Below are positions 33,211 through 44,901 of a stretch of 64,000 bases of DNA, piece after piece (position 1 is the stretch's first letter; the number at the start of each line of letters is the position of its first letter). Location of the stretch: contig JABWDB010000008.1 of the NCBI GenBank assembly GCA_019614645.1, positions 4,712,001 to 4,776,000 on the forward strand. Direction: 5' to 3'. The stretch comes from Stratiolaelaps scimitus. Taxonomy: Eukaryota; Arthropoda; Arachnida; Mesostigmata; Laelapidae. The position numbers and the translations under genes were made by a program. The notes under the pieces were generated by a model. It did not search any database. It was not told where the DNA came from and saw only the letters and a list, made by a program, of their open reading frames with translations.

Positions 33211-36200
33211 TTTACCATGGGTACAACAGCGTGTCCACGATTAAACACTCCAGATAGGCAAGATCTTGCAGACATCTTGCAGAGATTCCATCTTGCAAAA
33301 AATCTGTCGTGCAAAAAAAAAACTCCCTCCGAATACGTCCATAACCTCGACATCCTATCGTGTAGCCAAAGTAGCATTTGGTCCAGTTGCGCCACTCAAG
33401 TGAACTTACACTCAAGTTAACTCTCGTCAAGCACTCGTTCTTATAAGGAAGGCCCATTTACGGCATAGTTTGAATCTTCAATTACATGTAACCCCATTTA
33501 AGAATCATGACACAGCAGTCGTACCTCTTAGAGAGTTATTAGAAATCAGCGAGCCTTGATGTTCTTGCGGTTTGTCTCTAGTTGTTGCGTGTCTCAGTGA
33601 ACAATCGTAATACTCTCCGCGTGCTCTCTTGTTTGCATCTTGAGGAACGCTCTTGTCTCCCTTCCCTTGATATGCCGCCGCTCCTGATCGACGCAGGTTG
33701 TTCGCACCACCGAGCAGCAGCGTGTTGGCCGCGGCTTAGTGCGTTCCGAATTGAATTATGCATCGCGAGGACGATCGAGCTAATGAGCTGACAGCTGGAG
33801 CCCGACGCCGACTCCGAAACGAGAAGGAGCTGATGGCAAGGCCATCATCCTAAGTGGAGAAGGACTACGTAAAAATCCATTCGACCAGTCGCTCAGTAAT
33901 GGGCGTCGATCCTAACGCGAGAAAGACAAGTGTTTTCAATGAATACATTTATTGAAGATGGGGCACACAATGGAGTTCTCCTTCGTGAGCGAGATGTCGG
34001 ACAGTGCGCTCATGTCTTGGGGACGGCGAGGCGACCTCCGAGTGTCGCTCGTTGGTGCCGTCCTGCGCTGGGCCAACGCCGCTGGCCATTGACCGCTAAA
34101 CACCACGGGTCGCCGCGCCTCGGCGCATCTGGCTCTGTCTGTCTAGCATATTATTCTATTACAGATCGCCGGGCCGGCGGGCCGACCGCCTCCTAGCACG
34201 GTTACATGTGTGCGTTAGTTCCGGCAATACCTAGAAGCAGAAAGCGAGAGAAGAGAGGAACTTGAGCGAACGACAATGGAGGGAGAGGCAGATAGATAGA
34301 GATAAGGAGAGAGAGAGAGAGAGAGAATAGCACATGTATACATGTACATCTTTCACCCACGCACACACAGTCAGACCCACGCTCGCCGGCACACACAGAC
34401 GCGCGCACGTAACGTAATCCACGGCGAAATAGAAGAAGAAAAGTTTCGGTTCCTCGCCCTGTTCGTAGTTCTCTCAGTCAGTCAAGGTCGTTTACGAGGA
34501 AAAGCCAGCAGAATCGATTACGGAGAATCGAGAGCGGACGGCTAGTCTAGATTTATGACGATGCTACCCACACATTTATACATCTTTTAGTCCTTGCACA
34601 GACAGATATCCAGACCATGAATCCATCTTGGATCTTCGGTTAGTTCGATGGTTGAAATCAGTTGGTGGACGAACAAGCCACAATTCGTGATGGGCTCATT
34701 GCTGACGGAAATTGTTAGGCTATTTGTACAGCAAAATGAAAAAAATGTTTTACCACTGATTGTTTCCACACCGGCGAGTGCTTCATTTTTCTTAACTGAA
34801 CGCGGATATATTTGAACTCTAGGCTGCCTTGTTTCAGGACAATGCCTTCCCCTTATTTTTCGTCATCCCGTTTCCCAGCGATAGTCTGCGGCAGTTGTGT
34901 TTAATTGTTTCGTTGAGTTGGACAAATATCGCTCCGGCAAATTTGTGCGAACCGTTGTGCTTAGTGTTATTTCTGGATAAATCTTGGTGGCCCTGACAGC
35001 CGTCATCTCCTAAGGCTAATCACGCTTACGAATGTCGCACTCCGGAGTCTACGTCGGAGTCCAGGAAACGATTAAGTTGAAACGACAACAGTAGCAACGA
35101 TGATAGTGTCTCCAGCGTCCGGAACAGCGGTCAACGTGCGTAGGGACTTTAGTGGCAACCCTAGTAAACCGTGGGACGCGTAAGCGTGCTCAATATCGCT
35201 TCCACGCTCCACCGCAAAAACGTTCCCGCCGTATTGCTGTTGGCACGATACTCAACGTGCCCTTGGGTTCATCCGTCGGTTGATTGTGATGCTGATGTGT
35301 CCATCTCTGCGACAGTCAATGGGTCAGTCGATGTCAATACCGGGTTGTCGTCGTTGCCCGTGAGGACCATTCCCGTTTGCTATCCCCAGTTCGCACTCGT
35401 TTGTTTATTTCATTCACTCGATTCCGTCGCCGTTTGCCGTCAGCCTTTAGCCTCGGATAGCATCAGCATCAACATGCCATTAGGTCATGTAGTTGTAGGT
35501 AGCTACTGTGTTGGGTAGCTATTATAGTATCCCATCTCAAGGCGCCCAACGCGTCTGCCGTTGATGGCGAGCGAGAGAGGGCAGGATCAGGCCATACACA
35601 GGCTGGGTCGTACGAGGCACAGACTTCGATTATACAACCGCTATCGTTCGCATACGCACTCGCCTTCCGAACGTTCTCTCCTGCTCAGTTTTCCTCTGCC
35701 TAAGCCTGCTCTTTAAGGGCACCGTTGCTGGTGCCGACTGTCGATCTCTCTGCCTTCTAGTCTTCAGCCCTTGTACGCTTATCCCGTACTTTGGTCCGCT
35801 GTGGGATACCGCTAGATGCCACTGGCCCTGGTCCGGCCAAGCGAATAAATCCTCTCTCGCTGATGCGCACGTTCGCCTGAAGGGAAATAGAGAGAAATTA
35901 CAGAGAGAGGAAGAGGCGAGAGAAAGAGGGGGAGAGAGAGAGAGGGAGATCGCTAACCGGGCCGACTGTCGCGGCGAGGTTCTAGGCTAAACGGTCCAAA
36001 ACCACCAGAACTCCAGAGCCAGAGAACGTTAACAAGGTAGGAACGCGCCGCCAGAACGGCGCTTCTATACATTATAGCCAGACATCACCCAGCCTCAACT
36101 GTGTAAAGGAGCGTAATTATCCGCAGCTGAGTGCGCAGATAGTACGGGACAGGCGCACATAGACTGTAGAAGAGACGGACCTCTCTCTCTCTTTCAGCGA

Positions 36201-38330
36201 TGAGGGCAGGGGGGTTGAGAAGCAACTAGGAGCATCGTGCGACACACGGCCTCATACTGGGATGCAAGTGTAAATCTAGTAAGAGGCAGTTGGAGAGAGA
36301 GAGAGAAAGCGAGAGAGAGAGAGAGGGAAACTAGAGAAGAATCATCTGCATATAACACGATCATCATCGCGGCGAGTATTATCATTATTATGATGATCAT
36401 CATCGTCACAATCATCATCATCATCATTATTATTCGTCGGTGGTGGTGGTGGTGGCGGCATCGTTTCGACGATCGGTACGGCGATGAGGACCCGGCCTAG
36501 AGCGCCCCCCGCTCACTAGTCGTCGCACTGCTTGCCGTGTCGCCGCCGCCGCCGCCTGAATACCGCCCTGTGAGATAGATGCGTTTGCGTATTACCTGCA
36601 GCACGGCTGGTGGCGCCAAGGGCGGTATCCATCGGATCGCCGTCGGCGCAGCCTGCGAAAGTGGATCATTGCTGGGGGATATTTCGCGCGCGACCACGAT
36701 TGTGCTGTGGGATCTCGGTGTGGACTCGCTTCGCATGCCGTAAACCAAAGGCGAGCTCGGCGAAGCCAGCCTCCACCCCATGGTGATCGACGGTGCCCTA
36801 GAGAGCGGGCGACAGACAGAGACTCAGTCGAATAAAATTATCGTTACAATGATTGGGGACAAACCCTGAAGATCAATTATGATAATCGGATGTCGTAAGT
36901 GAGGGACGATAGGGCGACGGCTCAGGTCGACGGTGGGACTGAAAGCAGCCGTCGCACTCCTGCTGCTGCTGGAAGAGGTGGATGCTAACTGCTGATCCTG
37001 ATGTTGGCCGACTCAATGGATGCTTAATGTTACTCGATATCTGTGTACTGGTGAATACTGGATGCATGTCGACTAGATGCAGACGGACAAACGGACGATT
37101 AGGGAAAAGGCAAACAAACATAGCCGCACGAGAGTTGCTGTAAGGGAACGCTGGGCCCGTGGAGGAAAAAAGCATTCCCAGAAGATCGTATCGAGGAAAC
37201 CCGTATTGATCTCTGCTTCAGGTGGGCCTACACGATGACGACTCATAGATGATTATAAAGAAGAAGGACATTTGTATCACTTTATATAGGTAGCTGTTAG
37301 AGAGGCGTAGACGACATGTCTCACGAGCAGAAACCCCACCCAGACGATGTGTCAGTTGCATTACTAATTAGAAGACCTATGATAGGCTTGGCATATATAA
37401 TATTACATTGGATATTATAGCAGCAATAGCGACAACAGAGACAGCAGCAACTGCCAATCAATCAAAATCAATTCAAGGTCACCATACAGAGACGTGTGGT
37501 ACCGGCTCGCGATTGTCACTCCAGAATGTCCTCCGCTTGAGCGATTGACGAGCCAAGGTCATCTAGGCTTCCACGAGTTTTTCACGGTCGTTACATTTCA
37601 CGGGGGTTGACTTTCCTTTGATTTGCTCATTCGTTTTTCTTTCCGGGTGGGGGTGGGGGGGACTGTTGTCAATGCAAATTGCGCCCATTGCCTGTTTCTT
37701 CTAGCTAGCTGTCGAACGGATGTGGCAAACGAATTGGCGGCTGCGATGAAACGAAATTCAGAGTCGTCCTTCTCTCCTTCAACCGACTCGTGACGAATCT
37801 GTTTAGCATGGTAGCGGACGTGGTGGAACTCGTCAGTCGGCCGACGCGATCAGGGTATGCCAAACGGCGGCCGGTCACACTGCTGAGTCCATGGTACGAA
37901 TGGCGATGACTCGATGTAGAACGAGCGAGGCCTGAATACGATGCCTTTTAAGTTCTAATCGCCTTCAAATGTGGCGTAGATTCGCTCTTAATGCCGTATC
38001 CCCTGCTTCTTTAGCTTGACGTTTCCCTTGTTTGCCGTACGGTAATGTGTTTGTTGCGTGACCGAACAGTTGACACAGGAGAAATTCAGAAGGACCGTGG
38101 CTGATGGGAGAGCAGAGTCGAGCAGATGCAGCATCATCATCATGAGGACAACGGCAGGCCGACTCGTGAAGAGTAAGGGCGGAAGTGATCCATATGGATA
38201 TGCCCTACGGTGTTGAAGGATCGCCCACAGAGTTTTGTATTTCTTCAAATTACAAACATTTAGCACTGCATGCGTAGGCAGAATCACAATTTATTGAAAA
38301 AAAGAATACCGGGGAAACCCGAACCTTTAC
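33211..38330. other. Non-coding interval with purine-rich microsatellites
   Basis: (GA)n tracts lie at 34306-34326, 35900-35950 and 36293-36328, and a (ATC/ATT)n stretch at 36355-36440. GC-rich patches at 33.9-34.2 and 36.4-36.8 kb are open in several frames. Frames such as 35171-35518 (plus) and 36497-36781 (minus) show no domain. No supported gene. Confidence 0.4.
36293..36440. repeat. (GA)n followed by (ATC/ATT)n microsatellites
   Basis: A GA-rich tract and then a trinucleotide tract of ATC and ATT units, ending in GGT units. Reading frames through it are repeat artefacts. Confidence 0.85.
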
Positions 38331-38512
38331 CTCTCTCCAGCTTCTAGCATCACTCGCGGACACAACACAGATGTAAGTGATCGCAGAAGAAGAAACTCTT
38401 TCCATTTTATCTACACAAATATATATGCCCTTCAGATCGAATGTGCCAACGTCAAATATCCTGCATTTCGGGTCCAATTGCAAATAGGAAGCTAAGGACG
38501 GATAAGCTGAAG
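38331..38512 (-). CDS. Candidate exon encoding the end of an Ig-like domain
   Basis: This minus-strand open stretch ends at a strong donor (GAGAG|GTAAAG, last exon base 38331). Candidate acceptors GGAACAG and CTTCAG give starts at 38512 or 38506. The translation contains R-I-F-D-V-G-T-F-D-L-K-G-I-Y-I-C-V, close to the F-strand signature of immunoglobulin domains (hydrophobic-x-hydrophobic-x-x-V, then D-x-G-x-Y-x-C, here with one extra residue). It is followed by a plausible G strand (A-I-T-Y-I-C-V-V). Exon length is about 60 codons. In frame upstream there is a duplicated 8-residue unit (38534-38581) that may or may not be exonic. The product would be part of a secreted or cell-surface protein. 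No neighbouring exon was located, so this is a single-exon inference. Confidence 0.35.
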
Positions 38513-38533
38513 CTGTTCCCCAGGAAAACATGT

Positions 38534-38581
38534 TCTTACAACATTTTTCTTGAACTGTCTTACAACATTGTTCTTGAACTG
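38534..38581. repeat. 24-bp tandem duplication
   Basis: Two 24-bp units (38534-38557 and 38558-38581) differ at one base. On the minus strand, in the frame of the Ig-like exon, they read T-V-Q-E-Q-C-C-K and T-V-Q-E-K-C-C-K. The unit length is a multiple of three, so the frame is kept. Confidence 0.9.
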
Positions 38582-38585
38582 TTGA

Positions 38586-40139
38586 ATAGCAATGTCGCGT
38601 TTGAATCCAGGTTTTCAGACGGTGTGGGCATAAACAACGCAAACGAGAACAGGCAGAATGTATCATGGATATCAAAAGATCCTTATCTCATTTTGGTACT
38701 CTGAACTTAGAGCTGTTCAGGATGCACTTCGTTCATCGGGCATGGTGACCCGAACTGTTTGCCCCGAGTACCTTGACCTCTAGCGTCACTGTTGCGCTTA
38801 GGTCCTGCACACCGGTAAATATATGCCTCTGGCTGTTGGTTCCCATAGGCCTGACGGGCACAACAGCTCGAAAGTGGTCGTATAATTGTGTTGTTTAAAA
38901 GGGTTCACTGCATGCAACTAAGTTAGTGTAGTCTGTACCCACTAAACGTAGACAGGCTTTCTCAATGTACACGAACATGCGAGAGATGTGTACACGCCAC
39001 ACGACGAGTGTGTTAAATATAGAATATTTCATGAGTATGGCAATTACTAAAGTACATATTGTGTCGACCTAGTAACCAAATTAGAGCTAACGCGTCCCGC
39101 CGAAGTCTCTAGGTGCAAATCATAGATATGGTTGTCTCACATTTGTGCAGCCTCTGCAGGCTTGTGGTACGTCTAATCCTCGGATTTAGAGATGATGCAA
39201 ATAGCCCGGCATCTCTCCAATGACGGAACTATGCGGCCGTAGATAAGTGCATGGGCCCGACAATGGGGCGATTCTCTGCGGCTATGTATATCCCCCTGCT
39301 TACGATAACAAGGACGTCCAGATCTAAAATCACTACCGAATGCACACGGAAACGAATGAGATCCCATTTAATGATGATTTGTATGAATATATTAATTGCC
39401 TCAGATCCCCGATGTCGCTTTGAAGAGCTCTCTATCCCTTCGCTTGCGTGTTGCGCACAAGTCTTGGTCCTGCACAGTTATTAGATCTGTGAAAGCGTTT
39501 ACGTGTTATCTCTCGATCATAATTAGCGGCCGATAGAAACCGCGCGCTTGGCCCCTATCATATGTTCCACCCAGCGACTGTCGTACACATCAAATACTGT
39601 CATTGTTGTCAAGGCAATCTAAAACAAGCTCACCTCGTTTCCGCAACGAACATTTTCATTTACAACAGGAGATTATACAATTGAGATCAAAGGCCAATCA
39701 TATGATGGAACAATCAATCGCATGGAGACATCGAACTTCGAATCGTAATTAAGTGTATGTTTTCAGAAGTCTGCGAAATTGGACAGGCGTTACGTGTCAG
39801 ATATGTATAATGACTTTGAATAGTTATCGCATCGCTTGAACGTAATTGGTAGCCGTTATCTAGACGCGTCAAAGTGTCGCCTGTAGCTAGCCCTTACCGT
39901 AGCCTAGTTACCGTGCGACAGGAGCAATTAGTCCACGGAATACATGGCACTGTTTACGCAAAATCAAATATAATACGATCCCGTGTCTTCAGCTCTTCGT
40001 GTCACCTCTTTCGGTCTTGTGCGAACATCAAGATGACAAACGTAACATTTACAGACAGATTCTTTGCTCTTTGTTACAGCACTGATCAATCGCAATCGCG
40101 ATGACACCACGTTCGCGTCACGTACGCCGAGTGGCAAAC
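38586..40139. other. Interval with nothing recognised
   Basis: Frames at 39173-39484 and 39874-40158 overlap on both strands with no domain. No repeats or RNA genes were noticed. Confidence 0.45.
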
Positions 40140-41200
40140 CAAAAGGGAGATAACGCAATCGTACGATAGAGGCCAGGCGAGAGAGAAAGAGAAAGAGAGA
40201 AGAAGGTGACAGCTATACTTGTACCACCCACGGACGGGGCACTACGAGAGAGCACAGGAAGGAATAACGGGAGTTCGGGGATGAGGCGGCGTTGTGGACG
40301 GAGAAAGATTGCGATATTCGAAAAAAATCCATACTCATCATCTGGTGGTCGACATCGCTGCCGGGCAGCGGGGCACCGAACATCGGGCAGCGACTGCCGA
40401 TCGACGACTGGCGGCGGCAAATCACCGCTGGCGTCTCCCGCAGCAAGGACAACGTTCTGACCGGCCGGGGTTCCGCTGTTCCGCGACCACTTTTGCTGCT
40501 TGCTGGACGTCCGTCAGATGAACAGCCACCCAGTGCTGAACTGAACTGCGGTGGCGGCGGTGCCGACGCCACCATCACTGCCACTACCATCACCGCCGCC
40601 GCCGTCGCCGCCGACGAATGGAACGGACGGCGCTCTCGTAACGAAACAGCAAGACGGACATGAACGAGATGACCATTTCGGGGAGCTGGGATATGCTGGG
40701 GTTGAGCACAGCCCCATTCTTCTGTTGCCATTGAGAAAGAACAAGGGGGCTGGTCGGCCACAGGAGATTCTGGAGGACTGTGGAACAAGCATCCCGGGGC
40801 ATCCGGGCAAGGGAAAAAAAGCAGCAGAAAACGTAATACATCAGAACAGAAATACATCAGGAGAAAGGAAACGAAACAAGACGCAATGTTAGTCGCTCCC
40901 TTCTGTTCACTCCGCGATGGACGGAGGTGGTGCTGCAGCACGGGACCGAGTTCGGCATTCTCTTCTCGCTATCGAATGATCAGATAGCGCCTGTCGATGC
41001 ACACAGACATGTATCACTGTGTGTGTATGTGTGCGTCTGTGCTTATGACGGCGATGCTATGTGGCGCTTTCGGACACAGACCTTCGAGTCTCGTGTGTCA
41101 GAGAACGCACAGCAGACTGATGGGGAAAGCGAGTCCGAGAACGTTCGCTTCTTTCAATTTTCCTGAGAATCACATCGACCAGTTATGATGGCAGTGGTTG
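40140..41200. other. GC-rich block with long overlapping open frames
   Basis: This holds the longest frame in the window (40213-40941, minus, 242 codons), overlapped by open frames on the plus strand (40292-40663, 40551-40892) and in other minus frames. The translations are low-complexity (A, P, S, V runs from GGC and GTG repeats), with no domain or clear splice pair. The overlap of many frames points to base composition and not selection. A promoter or 5' exon is possible. Confidence 0.3.
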
Positions 41201-41438
41201 CAGCTGTAGCGGGTTCGAAAATCTAGCGTACGCGGCCTAGAATTTAGGCTGTCATAGGCGGCAGGTTGATTCAGGCCCTCGCTGAATGACAACATCTAAA
41301 AATTTCCAAATGATCCGACAGGTGGGGCGGCTCGAGTGAGATGAGACAATGGAACGAAGCACAGACGTATTACTCAAACGTTGCTTTGCAGTAATTTCCT
41401 AGGCCCTTTGTCTTTGTACATTTGTAGCATTAAGGGCA

Positions 41439-41990
41439 ATGACCTCGGCAGGTCCAATCGGAGGGCATTGTTTGTCCGTCTCGTATATTCTCTTTGTGAA
41501 CGAGCCGTCTCCAACGGCTTCGTTTGTCATTGGACCTTCTCGAATTCGCAATGATTCGACTACACATCAAAAATATGGCCTTTCCGAATACAGAGGACTG
41601 CTAAGGTCGCATAAAGGACGAACAAACGTATCCTATAGAATCATTACTATTTTTTTCGTGAATTTTCCTGTGAATTTTCTCGAGGTGGCGGTACACACTC
41701 TCATTGATTGTCTTATTTATGTGAACTCTCCCCGCGAAGTATGTGGACATCATTCTAAAATAGAGACCATTATTTGGACAATTAGTAAAGTGGTCAGTGT
41801 CGTCGTCAACACCAGCTGCAGGATACGTGGATATAGTGGGCTCATTATACAGCGAGGAGTTCTGCTAACCTACCCTATAATTATGGTTGAAATCAGACTC
41901 ATACATGTTTTTCTTTTTTGTTGCAATAAGAACGTAAACCTAATAGATTCGTTGGTCATCCCATTTGTTCGCAATTTATTTTTCATATAA
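41439..41990 (+). CDS. Unrecognised 183-codon hydrophobic frame
   Basis: It starts at a genuine ATG and runs 183 codons in DNA that is not GC-rich, where long open frames are less expected. The N-terminal third is polar. Then come several hydrophobic stretches: I-I-T-I-F-F-V-N-F-P-V-N-F, I-I-W-T-I-S-K-V-V-S-V-V-V, a third around T-Y-P-I-I-M-V-E-I-R-L-I-H-V-F-L-F, and a final F-V-R-N-L-F-F-I. It resembles a multi-pass membrane protein, but I cannot name a family. A chance frame is not excluded, since I would expect a fraction of one such frame in 64 kb. No other exon or signal peptide is apparent. Confidence 0.3.
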   Translation: MTSAGPIGGHCLSVSYILFVNEPSPTASFVIGPSRIRNDSTTHQKYGLSEYRGLLRSHKGRTNVSYRIITIFFVNFPVNFLEVAVHTLIDCLIYVNSPREVCGHHSKIETIIWTISKVVSVVVNTSCRIRGYSGLIIQRGVLLTYPIIMVEIRLIHVFLFCCNKNVNLIDSLVIPFVRNLFFI

Positions 41991-43190
41991 TATATATATA
42001 TACTCAAAACACCTTGGCGAAAAGGCCATCGAAGATGAATCGTATCTGTGAGACTTTTGGGATTCGTCCTGGAGCATGGTTAAAAATATGATAATAAGCA
42101 AAGTCGACAAAATGCTCCTGAGATGCGGAATTTTCTAGGTTTCTCGACTCCAGATACGCACATTAGGTTGACATGCAGGAAACGATCATGATGATGTATT
42201 CTCTTGTAAAAGAAGAAAGGCCGCAATGAGCGTCCATTTCGTGGATGTTTCCTCTGCTACGCTGGGGAGCGATCATCTGATTGCCGGCCATCAGTCACAA
42301 TCAGCCGCATCGCATGACAATCAGATGCGAGACTCCGACCAGTCCTCGAGCAGGACGTTGCGTTTCTAGTCGATCATATCACTCTGCACACAAACGGACC
42401 ACCCTTACAAACAGACCGCGTACATCTCCACCCGCCCGCTATCGCCGCCCATGAAATCGACATCTTCGACGGAAGAACAAGCCCTTCGTTGGCGCTATCG
42501 CTGGCCTCATTGTGTGTCAATGTTGAAATCCTTTCGGGCGTCGAACATCTTAGCCACTCGGAGAACTAATTGTCTCTCTAGCACAGATTCGATGCGACAG
42601 GTGAACTCGGTAGAGAGAGAGAGAGATAGAGGGTAGAGGACCAAGGGCATGGAGGCGACGGGGACCCGCGGCGGTGAAGGCGCTCGTCGAGGTCGCTCCG
42701 CTAACAATATGAGACGAGCAACAGAGCGAACGGAGTTTGTGTCACACTTCGTTTTTACGCGATATTAAGCCTCGGTTAGGTTGCTCAACGACGCGCATGG
42801 CGGGGCTGCACTTACGAGATTAGACTAGACCCACGTAGTGTCCAGCACGGGGCTGGACGGCGAGGGCGAAGACCAAGATCTGCTGAGGCCTCGAGTCGAA
42901 GCCACGATGCAACATTCTCGCTCGCTAGCGCCGCACCGTGGAGCGACTTCACCGCTTGAAGCGGAAGCTTAGAATCTGGTGATGTTGTAGACTTGGTTAC
43001 GTATGTCTCTGTTTGAAAAGTTGTGCTCTCGGTACAGCTCACCGCTGGGTTTCGGGTGGCGCTAGTTGCACCGACGGTTGAGGAGGGTTGGCAAAGTTTT
43101 GTTTGTTTTTTTCTGTCAGTCTACATGTTACATATATATATTCGTTCTTTATCAGTGCTGCTTATCACTGCATTTCTGGCTCTAGTATCT
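41991..43190. other. Interval with nothing recognised
   Basis: A short (AT) run lies at 41989-42001, directly after the hydrophobic frame. A (GA) tract lies near 42610-42625. Frames at 42451-42636 and 42812-43042 show no domain. Confidence 0.4.
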
Positions 43191-43216
43191 GTATATATAT
43201 ATAGATATATATTATA

Positions 43217-43254
<38 letters not shown>
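43191..43254. repeat. (AT)n microsatellite
   Basis: Interrupted, then uninterrupted AT runs. The nominal reading frame across it (Y-I-Y-I repeats) is an artefact. Confidence 0.95.
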
Positions 43255-43980
43255 GGCAACTCCGTGCGAGTGGCCTGGAGAGACAGGCCGCGCGGAGACG
43301 CGGCCAACGCAAGTGACCACTTTCCTGCGAAGGGTGTAAAGGGACAGTAAAGCTGACGAAGAAACAGTAAAGGTCCGCGCCTCACTGAGCTCTCCCGCGC
43401 CTTCTTCGCCGTCTGCGGCTAGAACGAACTCTTTCCATGTGTCGTTAAATGTATGCTGACAATCTAACTTTACAACGCGGCCACCCAGGCCGAAGGCCTA
43501 TCGGGGACTCGACGTATTTGAAGGTGAGCGCTCAGAGTGAGAGGTGTGTAGCGGTGGGGCTATTTTCGCCTTGTCACACGCTTGACCGGTTTGTCTGCAC
43601 CGGTATTGGCGTCGAACTGTAAAGGGTTCATCTTGGACGCAGAGAATAAATGCTCCGCCTGAGGCTTACCATTTCAATGAGGTGTCAGTGAAAAAAACAC
43701 GGATCGAAACGAAGGCGCAATGCGCTCTCGATTGCAGTTTTTGTGTGCTGACGCTTGCAGACTAGTGTGCCTCGATAGAACGAACTATTTTGACCTGGAG
43801 CCTATTTTTTGGCTAAAATATAGCCAGTGATAAACAAAATATTGTAACACATTTGTCGCGCTGTTGAAGTGAAATAGTCGATGGACAGCTGGACGACCAC
43901 TAGCTGCCGCTATGAACTCCAATAAGAAATAAATTAACCGAATAGTATTTCAATTTGTGTATACTACACTGCCATATATA
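43255..43980. other. Interval with no gene
   Basis: No open frame of note, repeat or RNA gene was seen between the AT repeat and the mariner element. Confidence 0.5.
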
Positions 43981-44234
43981 AGGCTGTCCGGATCAAACTG
44001 TCCGCTCGATAATGCCAATAAGTGTTGAACTAAATTAGTTCAAAAGGCGACTGGTTTGTTGCGTATAAGTCTTCAAATTAGATGTCGAACACTCCACACG
44101 CATTTTCATCTGCTCAGAACTCAGTATATAGGGAACCCATTTTGCATTGATTTTCTTCATCTTTAGTATATTGGTGACAATTTCATGACATGTCACCCGA
44201 GGAATCACAGTTTCAGCCGACAAAGACCTCATGG
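43981..44234 (-). repeat. Left 254-bp arm of the fold-back element
   Basis: The reverse complement is identical to 44648-44901. On the minus strand it encodes the same 65-residue transposase-linker peptide as the right arm. Confidence 0.9.
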
Positions 44235-44273
44235 TTCGGATTGTGCGCCATTCGAATGGCGCACAATCCGAAC
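44234..44273. repeat. 40-bp perfect palindrome
   Basis: Self-complementary around the central ttcgaa with no spacer. Its first base is the last base of the left arm, so it lies exactly at the arm's inner boundary. Likely a scar of the fold-back event, or a pre-existing palindrome that triggered it. Confidence 0.95.
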
Positions 44274-44365
44274 TACGCGATACAATGCCTTCATTTTTGG
44301 AGTGGGCACGCGGCAGGAATGTGGCTTCCTTTCGAACACTGAGTGCTTTTGATACGACCAGAAAG

Positions 44366-44635
44366 ATGGACACTGCAGCAAAAAAATCAAATTCCCCCAA
44401 AAATCAACGGGAAAACATCAAGTTTTTGTTTCTCCAAAAACACCCTCCAGCTGAAATCCGTCGAAAATTAGTGAACGCGTACAGCAGGTCTGCCTTATGC
44501 CTGCGAACGGTGCGAAGTTGGTGCAAGCGATTTAACAGTGAAAATTTTGACACTGATGACCATGAGGCGGGGACCACAAATAAGGTGCAACGAGGAACGA
44601 ACGGATTGACAGAATCAAGGCAGCTTGTGAGCTAA
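44366..44635 (+). pseudogene. Mariner transposase N-terminal fragment
   Basis: ATG at 44366 followed by 89 codons. The protein matches the paired-like DNA-binding region of mariner transposases: I-K-F-L-F-L-Q-K-H-P-P-A-E-I-R-R-K-L-V, then V-R-S-W-C-K-R-F and F-D-T-D-D-H-E-A-G, equivalent to the first helix-turn-helix, the W-x-x-R-F helix and the start of the linker. The frame then shifts. In the adjacent frame the sequence continues R-I-K-A-A-C-E-L-T-R-A-W-S-M-R-S and runs into the right arm. Full mariner transposases are about 340 residues with a D-D-34-D catalytic triad, and none of the three aspartates' regions is present. It cannot be an active transposase. DNA binding by a truncated product is conceivable but not shown. 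Confidence 0.8.
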
Positions 44636-44647
44636 CTAGAGCTTGGT

Positions 44648-44901
44648 CCATGAGGTCTTTGTCGGCTGAAACTGTGATTCCTCGGGTGACATGTCATGAA
44701 ATTGTCACCAATATACTAAAGATGAAGAAAATCAATGCAAAATGGGTTCCCTATATACTGAGTTCTGAGCAGATGAAAATGCGTGTGGAGTGTTCGACAT
44801 CTAATTTGAAGACTTATACGCAACAAACCAGTCGCCTTTTGAACTAATTTAGTTCAACACTTATTGGCATTATCGAGCGGACAGTTTGATCCGGACAGCC
44901 T
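44648..44901 (+). repeat. Right 254-bp arm with transposase linker and 3' terminal repeat
   Basis: It encodes S-A-E-T-V-I-P-R-V-T, then M-K-K-I-N-A-K-W-V-P-Y-I-L-S-S-E-Q. The last part corresponds to the W-V-P-H-x-L motif that lies just ahead of the catalytic domain in mariner transposases. The frame ends at 44847 and the remaining 54 bp are the element's terminus. Confidence 0.85.

Larger units (their letters stand above)
43981..44901 (+). mobile_element. Fold-back mariner-type element
   Basis: A 921-bp unit bounded by aggctgtccggatcaaactg and its exact reverse complement, set in TATA-rich flanks. The left arm (43981-44234) and right arm (44648-44901) are 254 bp each and are perfect inverted copies wherever I compared them. 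The middle holds an N-terminal transposase remnant (44366-44635). The right arm, read on plus, continues the transposase linker (W-V-P-Y-I-L-S-S-E-Q) and then passes straight into the 3' terminal repeat, so the whole catalytic region is missing. The left arm is that same 3' part inverted, replacing the normal 5' end. It is non-autonomous. Perfect identity of the arms implies a recent inverted duplication or gene conversion. The target duplication is unclear (TA on the left, AA on the right if the ends are placed as above). Confidence 0.85.

Noticed and set aside
36237..36500. Frame with Arg-Glu and Ile repeats
   Set aside because: It is a translation of (GA)n and (ATC)n microsatellites.
40213..40941. 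Longest open frame in the window (242 codons, minus)
   Set aside because: The same DNA is open in several frames on both strands, the translation is low-complexity, and no domain or splice signals support it. Best explained by GC-rich composition.
43023..43316. Frame with Tyr-Ile repeats
   Set aside because: Translation of an (AT)n repeat.
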